The notes beneath the pieces were generated by a model. The model was not told the origin of the DNA. It was given only the letters and a program-made list of their open reading frames with translations, and ran no database searches. Of a stretch of 64,000 nucleotides of DNA, positions 23,343-35,309 are shown in pieces. Each line of letters opens with the position of its first letter. Position 1 is the stretch's first letter. Location of the stretch: positions 164,493,741 to 164,557,740 of the forward strand of contig CM041465.1 of the NCBI GenBank assembly GCA_023213395.1, read 5' to 3'. The DNA is from Cycas panzhihuaensis (lineage: Eukaryota > Cycadophyta). Position numbers and translations under genes: made by a program.

Positions 23343-26300
23343 AGTTCCCCCCTTTGCAACTGTGCTTTGCCCTCAAAGCACTGGTAAGTTCAGAAATTGC
23401 TTTATCCATTTGTCATTTTCCCACGTGGCATCTTCGTCATCCAGGATTTTCCATTTGATCAAGTGTTCTTTGATTTGTCTGGATTTGAGGGATCTGGTGC
23501 CAGTTTGCAAGATTCCTTCTAGTTCCAGCTTTATTTTTCCTTCTTCGTTTAGCTCCAGAATGTTGGAATGAGGTACTATTTTTTCCCCGCCCTTCTTTTT
23601 TAGACAGGAAACATGAAAGACGTTATGAATTTTTGCACTTTTTGGGAGCCTTAACTAATATGTGACTTCACCTATTTTGGCAGTGATTTCGTATGGCCCA
23701 AAATACCTAGGTGCGAGCTTTTGGTTGCTTGTTTTCTATAAGGAAACCTGTTTGTATGGCTGAAGACGCAAAAAGACCCAGTCGCCCACTTTGTATTGTC
23801 TTTCAGAGTGCTTTAAATCAGATTGTTGCTTCATCCTATTTTGTGCCATTGCTAAATTATCTTTCAATCTGTTGATGGTTTTCTTTACTTGCATTTGATG
23901 TTCCTCAACCGCCTGGACCTATGATGGTCTGTTCCAAGTTAATAAGGATGGTGGTTGGTATCCATATAAAGCCTGGTAAGGCGTCATCTTTGTTGAGGAG
24001 TGGTAGGTGGTGTTGTACCACCATTCTGCCAAGTGCAACCATCGGTGCCATTGTTTTTGTTTGTCTGAGCAGAAGTTCTTCAAGTATCCTTCTAGGCATT
24101 TATTGATGATTTCCATTTGCCCATCTGTTGCGGGTGATACACTGTGCTCATCTTGAGTTTTGTACCAACGATTTTGAAGACATCTTGCCAAAATTTACTA
24201 GTAAACTTTGGGTTACGGTCACTTACAATTGCCTTTGGAAAACCATGTAGACGGTGGATCTCCTTCATGTATAGTTCTGCAACTTCGTTGGCTTTAACTA
24301 TTGATTTCAACCCTCTGAAGTGGCCATATTTAGTAAGACGATCTACTATGACCATAACTGCATCCTTCCCTTCTGAACAGAGTAATCCTATTATGAAGTC
24401 CATGGATATTTCGTCTCATTTTTGTTCCAGAATTGGTAATGGCTGGAGTAATCCTGGTGTTTTTATGCATTCAATCTTGTTCCTCTAGCAGGTATCGCAT
24501 TTTGCCACAAATTTTTGAACATCTGTTTTTAATCCTTTCTAATAAAAAGAAGCTCTTACCTTTCTATATGTCTTGTCGATCCCCATGTGGCCTATTGTAG
24601 GTGTGGAGTGAGCTTCCTGCAATATTGTCTCTTTTAGCATAGATTTTCTTGTAATGCAAATCTTTCCCTTCCTAAGTATTATTCCCTGTTGTATCTCATA
24701 TAGGTCAGTTTTATCCTTGCTTGTTTTATCTATCAACTGCTTGCATCTCAGATCGTTGTTGTACTCCTTTCTTAGTGTCTCATGCCATGCCAGGGTAGCC
24801 ACTGATATTGTTTGCAATGCTAGCTGCTCGTGAAATTCCTCTAGGATCCTTGAGAGGGCATTTGTTATGATATTTTTTTTGCCCTTTTTGTACACAAAAG
24901 TAAAGTCAAATGACTGTAGTTTGCTCAACCACTTCTATTGTTCGTCTAACAACATTTTTTGACTTAAGAAGTACTTGAGGCTGTCGTGATTTGTTCGTAC
25001 CTGAAATGGGCTCCTGAGCAAATAGTCTCCATTGATGGATTGCGTGCATTATGGCTAGCATTTCCTTGTCATAAATAGGCTTTAACTTTTCTCTGTTGTT
25101 TAGCTTCCTACTTTCGTATGCTATAGGTCTTTCGTCTTGCAAAAAGACGACTCCTATGCCAAACCCTCACGCGTCGCACTCCAAAATGAATGGTTTAGAA
25201 AAATCTGGAATTGCTAAGACTGGAGCTCTTACCATTGCGCCCTTTAGTTCTTCAAAAGCATTGTTGGCCGTTGAATTCCATGTGAATGCATCGTTCTTGG
25301 TTAGGTTCGTAAGTGGGGCGTCTATATTGGTGTATCCTTTTATGAATTTTCTGAGGTATCCTGCTGCTCCCAGGAAATTGTGAACTCTCGTGACATTCTT
25401 TGGTGCTGGCTAGTTTACTATTGCCTAGACCTTCTTGGGGTCAACCTTGATTCCTTCTGGAGTAATTATATGACCGAGGTATTCCAGTTCCTGTTGGCCA
25501 AAAGAGCTTTTGTTTTTGTTCGCAAAGAATAATCTATTTGCCAAGATTTCCAAGACTAATCTAAGGTGTGCCAAATGCTCGCTCCATGTTTTGTTGTAGA
25601 TAAGAATGTCATCAAAACAAATTAGTACAAACTTCCTTAAGAATTCCTTGAATGTCGAGTTCATGGTGGCCTGGAATGTTGCTGGGGTGTTGGTTAGTCC
25701 AAAAGGCATCACTTTGAATTCGAATAGTCCTTCGTGAGTTCGAAAGATTGTCTTGTGGACATCTTCTTCTTTTATACGAATCTGATGGTATCCTGACTGG
25801 AGGTCGATCTTGGAGAAGTATTTTGCCCCATGTATCTCCTCTTGCAAGTCGTCGATCCTAGGGATAGGATATCTATTCTTTATAGTTAACTTGTTTAGTC
25901 CTCTGTAATCCATGCACATCCTGACTGTTCCATCTTTCTTGGGGCTGATTACCACTGGAGATGCAAACAGACTTATGCTACTCTAAATGTGGCCCTATGA
26001 GAGTAATTCTCTTGTTATGTTTTCGATCTTCTTCCTTGTGGTACGGGTGCCTGTATGGCCTTATGTTCACTGGTGCAGCTCCTGGGACTAAATCAATAGC
26101 ATGCTCTCTTGTTGGGGGTAACCCTTTCGACTATTCGAATACTTGTTTATAGTCATCCAAAATATTCTGGATCTCTGTTGGTATTTCTTGGATTTGGACC
26201 TTCTGGCATAAGACTATGTATGTGGGAGCTTCTTTTTGCATGATCTTTTCCATTCTATGGGATGGCACCAGTTGCATTGGTGGATTTTTTTGTCCACATA

Positions 26301-27802
26301 ATATATATTTTGTGTCGTTTATTTAGAAACACGACCCTGGTCATATAGTTGGTGACTATATTCCCTAATGTTTGCAACCATTGTACCCCTAAAACTACAT
26401 CGACTCCCCCTATCTGCATCGCAAACATATTGTAATTCAAAGGGTACTCATCGATTTTCAAGTTGATGTTTCTGCAAAACCCTTCGCAAGGCATTGTTTT
26501 TCCGTTAGCAATTGATACTTGGAAGGTTTTCAATGGCTCCACCTTTATTCCTAACTTTTGGGCTATTGGTCTGTAAATAAAGTTGTGGGCGCTCCCACTA
26601 TCCACCGGTACTACTATTGGAGCTCCTTTCAACATCCCTTCGAATCGTAGTGTCTGAGGTGTGATACTTTGTCCTGTTATGGCTTGCAGAGAGATCTGAA
26701 CATTCTCTGTATCGACTTCAAGTAATTCATCCATCTCGGCTTCGATTTGTTCATTGTTGTCTTCCTAATTTTTTACTATGTCTTCTTCTATTTGTTCTGG
26801 TATCTCTAATTCTTTGTTATTTAGCATAAATACCTTTTTTCCTAGACATTGGTGCTCCCAGTTCCACTTTCCTCCGCATTTGAAACAAATACCTTCCTTT
26901 ATGTGTTCTTTTCGCGTAGGATTTTCCGTCGTACTCTTGATTGCAAGAGAAGCATCTAACTTAACACCTGACTTATCCCAATTCACGTTAGGTGGTAGTG
27001 CAAATTCTATTATGTGCGCATAGGTTGGCCTGGTTTCTTTGTGTTCAGCTTTGACACATCTGGCATGCTTTATGATTTCCTCCAATGCTCTGTGTTGTTG
27101 TGCTAATACGTAGAATCTTATGAGTGCCTTAAGACCACTTATATAGGTCTCCCTAAGACATTCTTAGGGGATTCTTGATGTAATCATGCATTGTAACATC
27201 TGGAATTGTTCTATGTACTCTTGAACCGATCTGGTCTAATGTAGTCTTGTCAGCTGGCCAAAATAATCCATGGCCCATGAGTCTTCGTATTGATTGATAA
27301 TAGGCACTCAGAAGTTTCTCCACTCTTGTTGTTGTGGTCCTTGCATCTTTTTCCACCAATAATACCAATTTAAGGCTCGTCCATAAAGATGTAGAGAGGC
27401 GATGGGAACCATATCTGTCTTTGGCATCTGGTTTACTGCAAAATATGTTTCCATTTGGAGTAACCATGCTCTTATGTCATGCATTCTTTATGGATCAAAT
27501 TTTTCCAGTGCGATCTTTGTGTTTGTTGGAATTCCTTGTGATTTTATGTTCCTTCATTGGAATACGAATCCTTCTTTAAACCTACCTTCCCGATTCCCTT
27601 GGTCTGCGTCTTGATCTGAATTCTGATTTTGTTCTATTTTAGGTTAGGTTATCTCTTGTTTTTCTAACCTCACATTAAGGTTCTTGATCTGTTGTATGAG
27701 TTCCTGGATAACTATTGTCATGATCTCTACGATTTGTTCCTCTGCTTCTTGGGATCTCAGAACTTTGCTTGGCGGTCTAATCTTCCTAGATCTTAATTCC
27801 AT
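23343..27802 (-). pseudogene. Element F gag-pol with chromodomain
   Basis: The ATG at 27802 gives MELRSRKI, as in J. Gag has a zinc knuckle CFKCGGKWNWEHQC at about 26880. Protease has VDSGSAHNF at about 26590. RT has VRMCMDYRGLN and catalytic LICFDDILIYN at about 25610; the RNase H start is at about 25140. Integrase has MDFIIGL, SDRNPKFTSKFW and, after a shift, a DGQMEIINK segment. The C-terminal chromodomain (LIKWKILDDEDATWENDKWIKQF) is at about 23370-23470, shown here in pieces: LIKWKI then DATWENDKW. Stops include two TAG codons near 25400-25440 where J has Gln and Trp. The chromodomain suggests targeting to marked heterochromatin, as known for chromoviruses. Confidence 0.82.
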
Positions 27803-27911
27803 CTGGATCCTTTCAAAATTCCTAGCGTGAGAGGGCAGGCCAAAATTTTGCTTCCCCCTGGTTGAAATATCTCCTTAAATTCCAACTTCAAAACGAAGCT
27901 CTGATACCACT

Positions 27912-28377
27912 TGTAACAGTTCTTTCACCTAAAGGGACAGAATAGGGCTAAATTTCATAGATAATAGAACACAAATTGGCAATTTCATATACAAGAAGTA
28001 CAAAGTAGATGAATACCTCTGAATATAAATCAATTACAAGTGCAGTATATGATGTCAACTTGATACAAAAGTACAAATAGAAGTTTAAGAATTACCAACA
28101 CAACCTGCAATAATCACCAAGCCCTTCGAGGCAAGGATCCTCCTCAGAAATGCAACCCTAAGGCCAAAATCCTACAGCTGCCTTAAGGTTGAATTTGAGA
28201 AGAAACACTTCACAAAAACGATGATGACGAATGACCTCAAAGATCCCTATTTACAGGTGCTCAAACTAGGACATAATGAAGTCGGTCAGGACAAGGAGAG
28301 ATGCGCCCAAAATAACTACTAGAAGTCGGCCATAGCAAGTACATAGAGGTCATCCAAACTCTAAAGGGGTCGCTTCA
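27912..28377 (-). repeat. 5' LTR of element F
   Basis: It pairs with 22866-23342. The primer site TGGTATCAGAGC lies immediately to its left (minus strand, about 27897-27908). Confidence 0.9.
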
Positions 28378-28382
28378 TGTAG

Positions 28383-29600
28383 TGAGTGCTATTATCGGAG
28401 GTCGACTGAGGAAATCTACTACCTTATTAGATGCTCCCTTTTTGTATTTGATGATGAGGTTGAATTGTTGTATATAACATGCCCACTTGAGATGCCTATG
28501 CTCCTAAATTTTTGGCTGAGTGTTGAGGAATTGCAACAATTGATGATCAGTATGGACTATAGTTTCTTTGCCTAATAGAAAATGTCACCAATGTTTACGA
28601 GCTTAGACGAGGGCATAGAATTCCTTGTCATATGTGTTGTAATTGACCTTGGCTTGCGAGAAGACCTTCGAGTGATAAGCAATGGGATGTCCTCCCTGCT
28701 TGAGTACTGCGCGTAGAGCAAATTGAGAGGTGTCTATCTCAAGTTGGAAGGGTTGCTCCTCATTAGGTAGCTAAAGAACTAGTGCAGTGCAGAGGGCGAC
28801 CTTTAATTTTTGGAATGTTGATTCAACTTGAGAATTCTAGGTGAATCCCTTCATGTTGCTTGTGAGCACATTCAATGGATGTGCGATGCTGGAAAAATGC
28901 CTGATGAACTTCCTATAGAAGTTGGTGCTACCCAGGAAGCTTTTGAGTTGTGTAAGATTCTTGGGAGTTGGCCAATCCTTGATGATTTGGAATTCTGTTA
29001 GATCGACTTGAATTCCTTTGTTATTAATGACAAAGCCTAGATAGGAAATGGTGTTTCGGCCAAAAGAGCATTTCAAAAGTTTGGCCATTAATTGATGTCG
29101 CCATAGGAGAGACAAAACTGTGTCAAGGTGTTTGTTATGCTCTTGCATGGTCTTGTTGAAGACCAATATTTCATCAAGATAAGCAATAACAAATTTACCA
29201 AGATGTGGGCAAAAAATGTCAATGATGAGGCACATGAAGGTGGTTGGGGCATTGGTAAGCCTAAAGTGCATCACAAGCCATTCATACAAGCCATGTTGCA
29301 TTTTAAATGTTGTTTTCCAAGTATCTTTGGCATCCATTTGGACTTGATGGTAGCCAAAGGCTAAATCAATTTTGGAGAAGTATTTAGCTCCTCGAAGTTG
29401 ATCTAGCAAGTCATCTATGCGCGACAACAGGTATCTATTTTTCACTGTTATTTTATTGAGAGCTCTATAATCGATGCACAATTGCAAGTCATTACTTTTT
29501 TTGGGTATTAAAATTGCTGGAGATCCACAAGAAGAGCAACTAGGCTAGATTTTTCCTTCATCTATTATGCCAATTGCCTTTCGAGTTCTTCTTTGGTAAG
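28383..29600 (-). pseudogene. Element E reverse transcriptase and RNase H remnant
   Basis: A 216-codon open stretch (29487-28837) has CIDYRALNKITVKNRY, FSKIDLAFGYHQV and a catalytic box reading IAYLDEILVFN. The second catalytic Asp of YLDD is Glu, so polymerase activity is unlikely even apart from the stops. RNase H pieces continue below 28836 in other frames (KHWHHFLLGKETI-like and HSKVFSQAKVNYN-like words) up to the F insertion at 28378. Confidence 0.75.
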
Positions 29601-29858
29601 AGGAGTGGCTTAGTAGGGAGCTTGGTTTGGTAATGATGCGTCGAGTAAGAGATCGGTGGTGTCCTGGATTGTTCTTATAGGAGGCAGTCCCTTTGGTTCA
29701 TTGAACACATCGATATACACATCTAAAAGTCTTTATTGCTACCAGTAAGATTTTATTACAATTGCCTGTCTCTACTTGGTGAATGACATAAAGAGCTATG
29801 GATTTAGAGGTGTTGACCAATTTGTATGCTTGATTGCCTAAAAGTAATGTCATAGTAG

Positions 29859-30220
29859 TCAGTGGCGATGTTGTTGCAGTGAATTTGTATGCCTTGTTGT
29901 CCTTATGGATTGTATAGCTATTAAGATACTGTCATAGAGCGCTTGACGATCAGGCTGATAAGGTTGCCCAAGGAGTAGGTTGCTACAGTCCATTGGAGTT
30001 ACATCGCAGTCGACAATATCTATGAGTATCAAGATGGTGAAAGTGACTATGCAGATGCAGTCAATAATTGTGGGTTGCCCACTGGCAATGACCCAACCAA
30101 GGGTGTATGGCCATAGATGTGGCTTGGTAGCTAGTTGTAAGGCATCGACGATTGCCTTAGAGATTAAATTTTTCATGCTATCGTTATATATGATGCAGAG
30201 TGTTATTTTGTCTTTAATCT
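29859..30220 (-). pseudogene. Element E protease-region remnant
   Basis: The open stretch at 30176-29859 begins MKNLISKAIVDAL and has a DCDVTPMDCSNLLLGQPYQPDRQALYD segment, shown in shorter words DCDVTPMDC and LLLGQPYQPDRQALYD. That is typical of the second half of gypsy retropepsins. The catalytic DSG/DTG should lie just upstream and is not visible in this frame. Confidence 0.5.
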
Positions 30221-30379
30221 AGCAGTTGTGAGTAAAGAGCGTTTCTCGTCCCTATGTTGAGTACTCTTTGGCCATTAGTACTGGATTGGGATTTAGTGTT
30301 TCTGAATTGGCGAGGGCAATGATTTCTAGTTGTGTTGATTCACTCTATAGCTCTATCATGAGTGCCCTTGTTTTTTGTT

Positions 30380-31120
30380 GGGGCCTACATTCTGCATCTA
30401 TGTATCTTGGGCAATTGTGGAAGGAACAGTACTTCCTGTTTGCTAGCCATAGTGTGTGAGTTTGTGTTTTTGGTGACGAGGCTGTGGTGGTCGGACCTAT
30501 GAATGGTTTGGGCCGTTTTTACATTTTTGCTTCTATTTTGAGGGCAAATTGAAAGGCCGCTTCTAACGTTGGTACTTGAAGCAACTCCATCTCTTGCTAT
30601 GGATGAGAGAATAGTCCCCCAATAAATTTAAGTTTAAGGAGGTGATTGGGGTCATTGATTTCCAATCAGATGTAGAGCTTCAAGAATTCATCAATGTACT
30701 ACTACACTGATTGTCTTGACATTTGTTTGATGTCTAGCTATCGTTTGATGAGGTTATCAAGATATCCCAATGGGTAAAAATGCCTTTTAATAGCTGCCTT
30801 AAAGTCACCCCAAGTAAATATTGGTTGCTATTGATAGAATGCTTGCCACCATGTCAAGGTCTATTCGGCTAAGTGCACCTCAACTACGATGAGTTTCTAT
30901 TGTTCTGATAACTATTGTGTCTTGAAGTAGGCTTCCAAGCTTCTAAGTCAATCATCTAGTTTATTTGCATTTAGCGTACCATCAAATGATGAAATGGATT
31001 TTTTGGCATCCAACTTGAATTGTGGTTGGTGTAGTGGTATTGCCATAGGGGCTTGTTAGTGCAGCAACTGTTGGAACATAATCATCATGTTGTTGACTAG
31101 GTTCTATTGGAACGTTTGAG
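30380..31120 (-). pseudogene. Element E gag remnant
   Basis: Minus-strand words such as LDAKKSISSFDGTLNANKLDD, LTWWQAFYQ and WGDFKAAIKRHFYPLGY (each read with interruptions) match the gag domain of Ty3/gypsy elements, and a degraded zinc-knuckle-like HNCPRYIDAEC lies near 30400. Stops are frequent. The order, gag next to the 5' LTR, fits the rest of E. Confidence 0.55.
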
Positions 31121-31126
31121 AATCCT

Positions 31127-31549
31127 GCCTTTGTTCTTGTAATTCTTGTGCCTAAAGTTCAAAGAGGTCTAGGTGAGATTGACCTTCTTGATCATATGAC
31201 ATAGTTGGTGGGGTATGCCTACCTAGGTAGGGCTTATGGCAATATGCCCACGTTACAAAGAGTTTTTCTTTTCCTAATAAAATAGGATGCAAGTGTGAGT
31301 GATTGCCACCCAGTAACTGCAGGGCCACATACAAGTGCCTTTGTTCTTGTAATTCATGTGCCAGAATTTTGGAGAGGTTTAGGTGAGATTGACCTTCTTG
31401 ATCATATGACATGGTTGGTGGAGCACGCCTACCTAGGCAGGGCTTATGGCAATATGCCCACGTTACGAAGGAGTTTTCTTTTTTTCCTAATAAAATAGGT
31501 TGCAACTGTGAGTGATTACCACTCAATGACTACAGAGCTACATACAAGT
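31127..31549. repeat. Direct tandem duplication, about 210-bp unit
   Basis: Starting at GCCTTTGTTCTTGTAATT (31127 and again at 31337), about 210 bp is repeated almost entirely, including the words GAGATTGACCTTCTTGATCA and CAATATGCCCACGTTAC. It lies in the 5' gag/leader part of E. The rest of the leader (31550-32208) has no gene, only scattered TGACCTGGTC-like words. Confidence 0.85.
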
Positions 31550-32222
31550 ACAATAGTTCTACAGTAGGATTGCAACCTGACTATTAAAAATTTAAACGAC
31601 AATGAAAACTTTTTGGTCACAATGGTTACGACCTAGTCATGATTGGGTTGTGACCTAGTTGTAGTAGGTATGACCTGGTCACACTTGAACTATGACCTGA
31701 CCATAAAAGACTCAAATAACAATGAAAAGATTTGCTTTGGAATATATTTAAGAATATTCCTTTTTTAATAACATAAGGTTATGAACTTAGGATATCGAAA
31801 GGAAAAATTAAAAATTTGGAAATGTATGGCCGACGATTCTCACCTCCTTCGCAAGTAGATTTTGAGCGGATCAATACTCGAGAGACTCTTAGATCTTATA
31901 GGTAGACTAGTAAGGAGAGGATGACTCAGATGAGTACCCTTATGTGAGGGTTTTGCTAGATTGAGTGCAAACGGGATCATTTGTTTTGCTCTAAGGGCAC
32001 ATGTTGATGGAGTCACAATTGAGCTGTGTCGAGTGACGTTGAGTAGATCATAGCCGAGCTGAGTGAGTTTGAGTAGGGTTGTGAGGGTCGTCATTGAATA
32101 GGGTCACATAGCCTTGTGATCGGGTCGCGATTGAGAGTGGCATTAAGAGCAGGTTGTACGCGGGTCGCAATTGCACCAAGCAAGATTGCATAGTTCTCAG
32201 AGTTGCTCGCTCTAATACCAAA

Positions 32223-32437
32223 TGATGTGGCACATAGAGACAAAGAAGAAAATGCCCCTAAAGAAGGAATGGAAAAAACACTGATGATCTTTGTATTGAA
32301 TCTATTGAATATAAATACATGAGTGTGGTATTTGCATGAGAAACACTTGTCGCCTATGCATCTCCTTGCTATTTGTACAGAGAATTAAAAATAGGAAGAA
32401 TAAAGAATAAGAAAGAATAACAAATAATGACTACTCA
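32223..32437 (-). repeat. 5' LTR of element E
   Basis: It pairs with 21135-21354 and follows the primer site TTTGGTATTAGAGC. Confidence 0.85.
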
Positions 32438-32531
32438 TTAGATTCTCTCTTTAATCCTCCTAAAAACCAACTTCATTATAATAATTTCCTCTATATAAAA
32501 CCAACTTCACCCTTATTTTAGGAATGCTACA
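32438..32531 (-). repeat. 3' LTR of element D, second part
   Basis: It aligns with the last 95 bp or so of 37589-38066 (TTTAATCCTCC...GGAATGCTACA). It is followed by the D polypurine tract (plus strand ATTCCCCTCCCCTT). Confidence 0.85.
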
Positions 32532-32605
32532 ATTCCCCTCCCCTTAGAATAATACTTCGCCCTCAAAGTGTTGGGGATTTCTAATATAGTCTTGATGAGT
32601 TCTTC

Positions 32606-33173
32606 TGTAACATTCCAAAACATGGTCAAAACTATACCATATGACCATTCAAATCAAAGGGCTCTGAATGACGATTCCAACAGTCCAGACAAAAGTTAAT
32701 TCTAACATCTATATCAAAAGTTATGACCGTTTAAAGTTTTCAACCTGCCAGTTTTTAGAGGAGTTCTGGCCGACTTCCAGTATAAGTTTGGGGCAGGTTT
32801 ATTCCCCTTTTCTGGCCAACTTCTGTTACTATCTTTTGGCCACCTATTTAAAGAGGATTTATGGCCTCATTTAGCATGATTGGAGAAGTCTTGGACTGCA
32901 GTATTTTTGGCCCTTTTAGGAGCATTGTAGAGGGCACCTCGTCTCGAAGAGGGATACTTTATCAGCCATAATTGCGGAGTCATTTGGTAATCTTGTATCT
33001 ATCTAGTTTATTTTCATTTTGTACCAGTTTATATTTGTATGCCATAGGTACTCAGGTGGATTTGTATTATTTCTTTCTAGATTGAATATTTTGCAAGTGC
33101 ACTTGGTGGATATTTTGTCTATTTTTGTAAAATTTCTTAGAAGAATTCTGTAAGATTGCTACAAGTGGTATCA
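32606..33173 (+). repeat. 5' LTR of element G
   Basis: It pairs with 34747-35304. A CTATTTAAAG TATA-like box lies near 32846. Confidence 0.92.
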
Positions 33174-33257
33174 GAGCTTCGTTTCGAAAGGAAAAGGCAG
33201 AGATAAAAGCTCAAAAAGGTCGATTTAATATTAAAACACGTTGTGAGGTGATTCATG

Positions 33258-33320
33258 CTGGTTTTCTTTGACAATATCCTGATCTATAGCAAAACATGGG
33301 AAGAACACTTAAAACAAATA
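33258..33320 (+). pseudogene. Reverse transcriptase sliver in element G
   Basis: Twenty-one codons read LVFFDNILIYSKTWEEHLKQ plus one Ile. This is the RT catalytic motif region (FFDDILIYS) with the second catalytic Asp changed to Asn. It sits between the primer site and the gag-like segment, which is the wrong order for a normal element. Confidence 0.75.
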
Positions 33321-33337
33321 AAGCCTAAGGGAAAAAA

Positions 33338-34197
33338 ATGGAGACAGATTTTTTTTATTTGGAGGATTATAAGGGCATGAAAAAATGGATAGAAGATTTC
33401 AAGTTCACATCTGATACATAATTTGAAGAGTATGGACCAATATTAGAAATGATATTGAATGGACAAGCTTATGAGTGGTTCATTAATTGGGCTAAAGAAC
33501 CTTTTCTATGGTACCAATTTTCAGAGGCGGCTATCACAACTTTCATGAGGCATAAGCAAGATATGACTCAAGCAGAAAGGAAGGACAGGAAGAAGAAACT
33601 ATTAATGAGGAGATTCTAGGGAAGGAACAACATAACCATATAGAAGACTTGAAGGAGGCACATGCAATAGAAAAGTCTCCAGCCAATATCAAAGAAGAAA
33701 TACAAAGTGAAGTTTCTCAGGGGCAACATGAGGACAACGAAGAACAAGTAGACTTCGAAGAACAATTTCAACAAGCTACATGCAAGGTACTCAGTAGTCT
33801 TGTGTTACACATTCACATTTCTTTTGGTAGCACTATTTATTCTTTCACTTTTCCTGGCTCAAAAATTTCTTTTCCAAATCCCATAGTTAGCCATAATCAT
33901 AATTCCCTTAACTTTAGTTTTTTCATAGGTCAAATCCTAATTCCTCTTTGTAACCCTAGTTCATCCCTTTACTCACATACTCTTTCACCCTCTATAGATC
34001 ATCATCAACAAGATACTCTACAACTTCAATCTGTTTGTCACGTTTCATCTCTCAGTATTACCCTTTACAAAACCTCGTTCGACTTTTTCCAAACCCCTTC
34101 AATTTCATATAATCAATATTGTTTTTTTGTGTTAAATATTTTCTTTTGTCTAAATACCATTCCTAAAAACCTATTAAAACATTTCTTTTATAAATAA
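33338..34197 (+). pseudogene. Element G gag-like segment and downstream open stretch
   Basis: From the ATG at 33338, METDFFYLEDYKGMKKWIEDF and, after a TAA, GQAYEWFINWAKEP resemble the gag N-terminus of D (METYFFNLDNEDNMMHW, GRALDWFINWSEE). A second open stretch, 33649-34197, starts with an acidic EEIQSEVSQG-type segment and then a Ser/Pro/Phe-rich part that matches 35894-36271 (minus) of D (KVLSSLVLHI against KVLIDLVLHI). No function is known to me. The stretch to 34746 is non-coding and homologous to D near 35600-35800. Confidence 0.6.
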
Positions 34198-34746
34198 CAT
34201 CTACCGTTGATTCCCTATCTCTCTCTCTCTCTCCCAAAAAGTGTTGTGGTCCAACAAAACTTGCACAAATTTTCATCTCCATCCAAGTCATATTCCAAAA
34301 TTTATCCTCTCTTCCTATACCTTTAAAGTTATGCTTGATCTCAGTCCATAATTCCACCTTTTATTTTCCTTTTCATAACAAGCAGTCATCAATTCAAGGC
34401 CCTTACGATCAATTTTTTTTACAAAATCGTCATTTCTCCTTCCATAAACCATTTCATTTGAAAACAAAATATGCAAACACAAGGCAAGACTAGGACAAGA
34501 TAGTTGAGACACCTCACAGGTTCCAGAATACTCCCGACGTAGAACAATATATATTATGTACCTGGCCCCAGGAACAAACATTGGCAAATTCAAGACGCCT
34601 GCTAGCAAAGCTCTATAGAAGACACAAGATCGGATCAAATCTTCATGATCTACAGGATCTAGCAAGAGGTGGTTGGAAGATTAGACCGCGCTACAAGCAT
34701 TTCTCAATGCTTCGGAGGCAAAGTACTATTTTAAGGGGAGGGGAAT

Positions 34747-35304
34747 TGTAACATTCCAAAATATGGTCAAAACTATACCATATGACCATTCAAATAAAAG
34801 GGCTCTGAATGCTAATTTCAATGGTCCAAACAAAAGTTAATTCCGACATCTGTATCAAAAGTTATGACCATTTAAAGTTTTCAGCCCGCCAGTTTTTTGA
34901 GGAGTTATGGCCGACTTCCAGTATAAGTTTTGGGTAGGTTTATTCCCCTTTTCTGGCCGACTTCTATTACTATCTTTCGGCCGCCTATTTAAAGAAGATT
35001 TACAACCTCATTTGGCATGATCAGAGAAGTCTTGGATTGCAGTATTTTTGGCCCTTTTGGGAGCATTGTAGAGGGCACCTCGCCTCGAAGAGGGATACTT
35101 TATCAGCCATAATTGCAGAGTCATTTGGTAGTCTTGTATCTATCTAGTTTATTTTCATTTTGTACCACTTTATATTTGTATGCCATAAGTATTCAAGTGG
35201 ATTTGTATTATTTCTTTCTAGATTGAATATTTTGCAAGTGCATTTGGTGGATATTTTGTCTATTTTTGTAAAATTTGTTAGAAGAATTATGTAAGATTGC
35301 TTCA
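34747..35304 (+). repeat. 3' LTR of element G
   Basis: It pairs with 32606-33173 and is preceded by the polypurine tract. Confidence 0.92.
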
Positions 35305-35309
35305 TCTTC

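Larger units (their letters stand above)
22866..28377 (-). mobile_element. LTR element F: Ty3/gypsy chromovirus
   Basis: LTRs of 477 bp (22866-23342) and 466 bp (27912-28377) are flanked by a perfect TGTAG duplication (22861-22865, 28378-28382). The primer site is TGGTATCAGAGC beside the right LTR, so the element reads on the minus strand. It belongs to the same family as J: matching LTR words (GGCCGACTTCTA, GGGCGCATCT), gag, pol and chromodomain. It is inserted in the RNase H/integrase region of E. Confidence 0.94.
21135..32437 (-). mobile_element. LTR element E: decayed Ty3/gypsy inserted in the D LTR
   Basis: Short LTRs (220 bp at 21135-21354; 215 bp at 32223-32437) begin TGATGTGG and end CTACTCA. 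The minus strand has primer site TTTGGTATTAGAGC at 32209-32222 and a purine-rich stretch (AGCAGGGAGGAATTGA) beside the left LTR. Gag, protease, RT, RNase H and integrase remnants follow in that order, interrupted by F. The flanking pentamers are TATTC and TTAGA and do not match, so either the duplication has decayed or the ends come from different copies. Confidence 0.85.
32606..35304 (+). mobile_element. LTR element G: 2.7-kb rearranged non-autonomous element
   Basis: LTRs of 568 bp (32606-33173) and 558 bp (34747-35304) are flanked by a perfect TCTTC duplication. The plus strand has primer site AGTGGTATCAGAGC right after the left LTR and polypurine tract AAGGGGAGGGGAAT right before the right one. 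The internal region is only about 1.57 kb and holds a sliver of RT, a gag-like piece and an unassigned open stretch. It is related to D, in which it is nested head to head. Confidence 0.94.

Noticed and set aside
33649-34197. Novel protein-coding gene in element G
   Set aside because: The downstream part is simple Ser/Pro/Phe-rich sequence, lies inside a non-autonomous element and is broken in the homologous D copy; kept only as a remnant.
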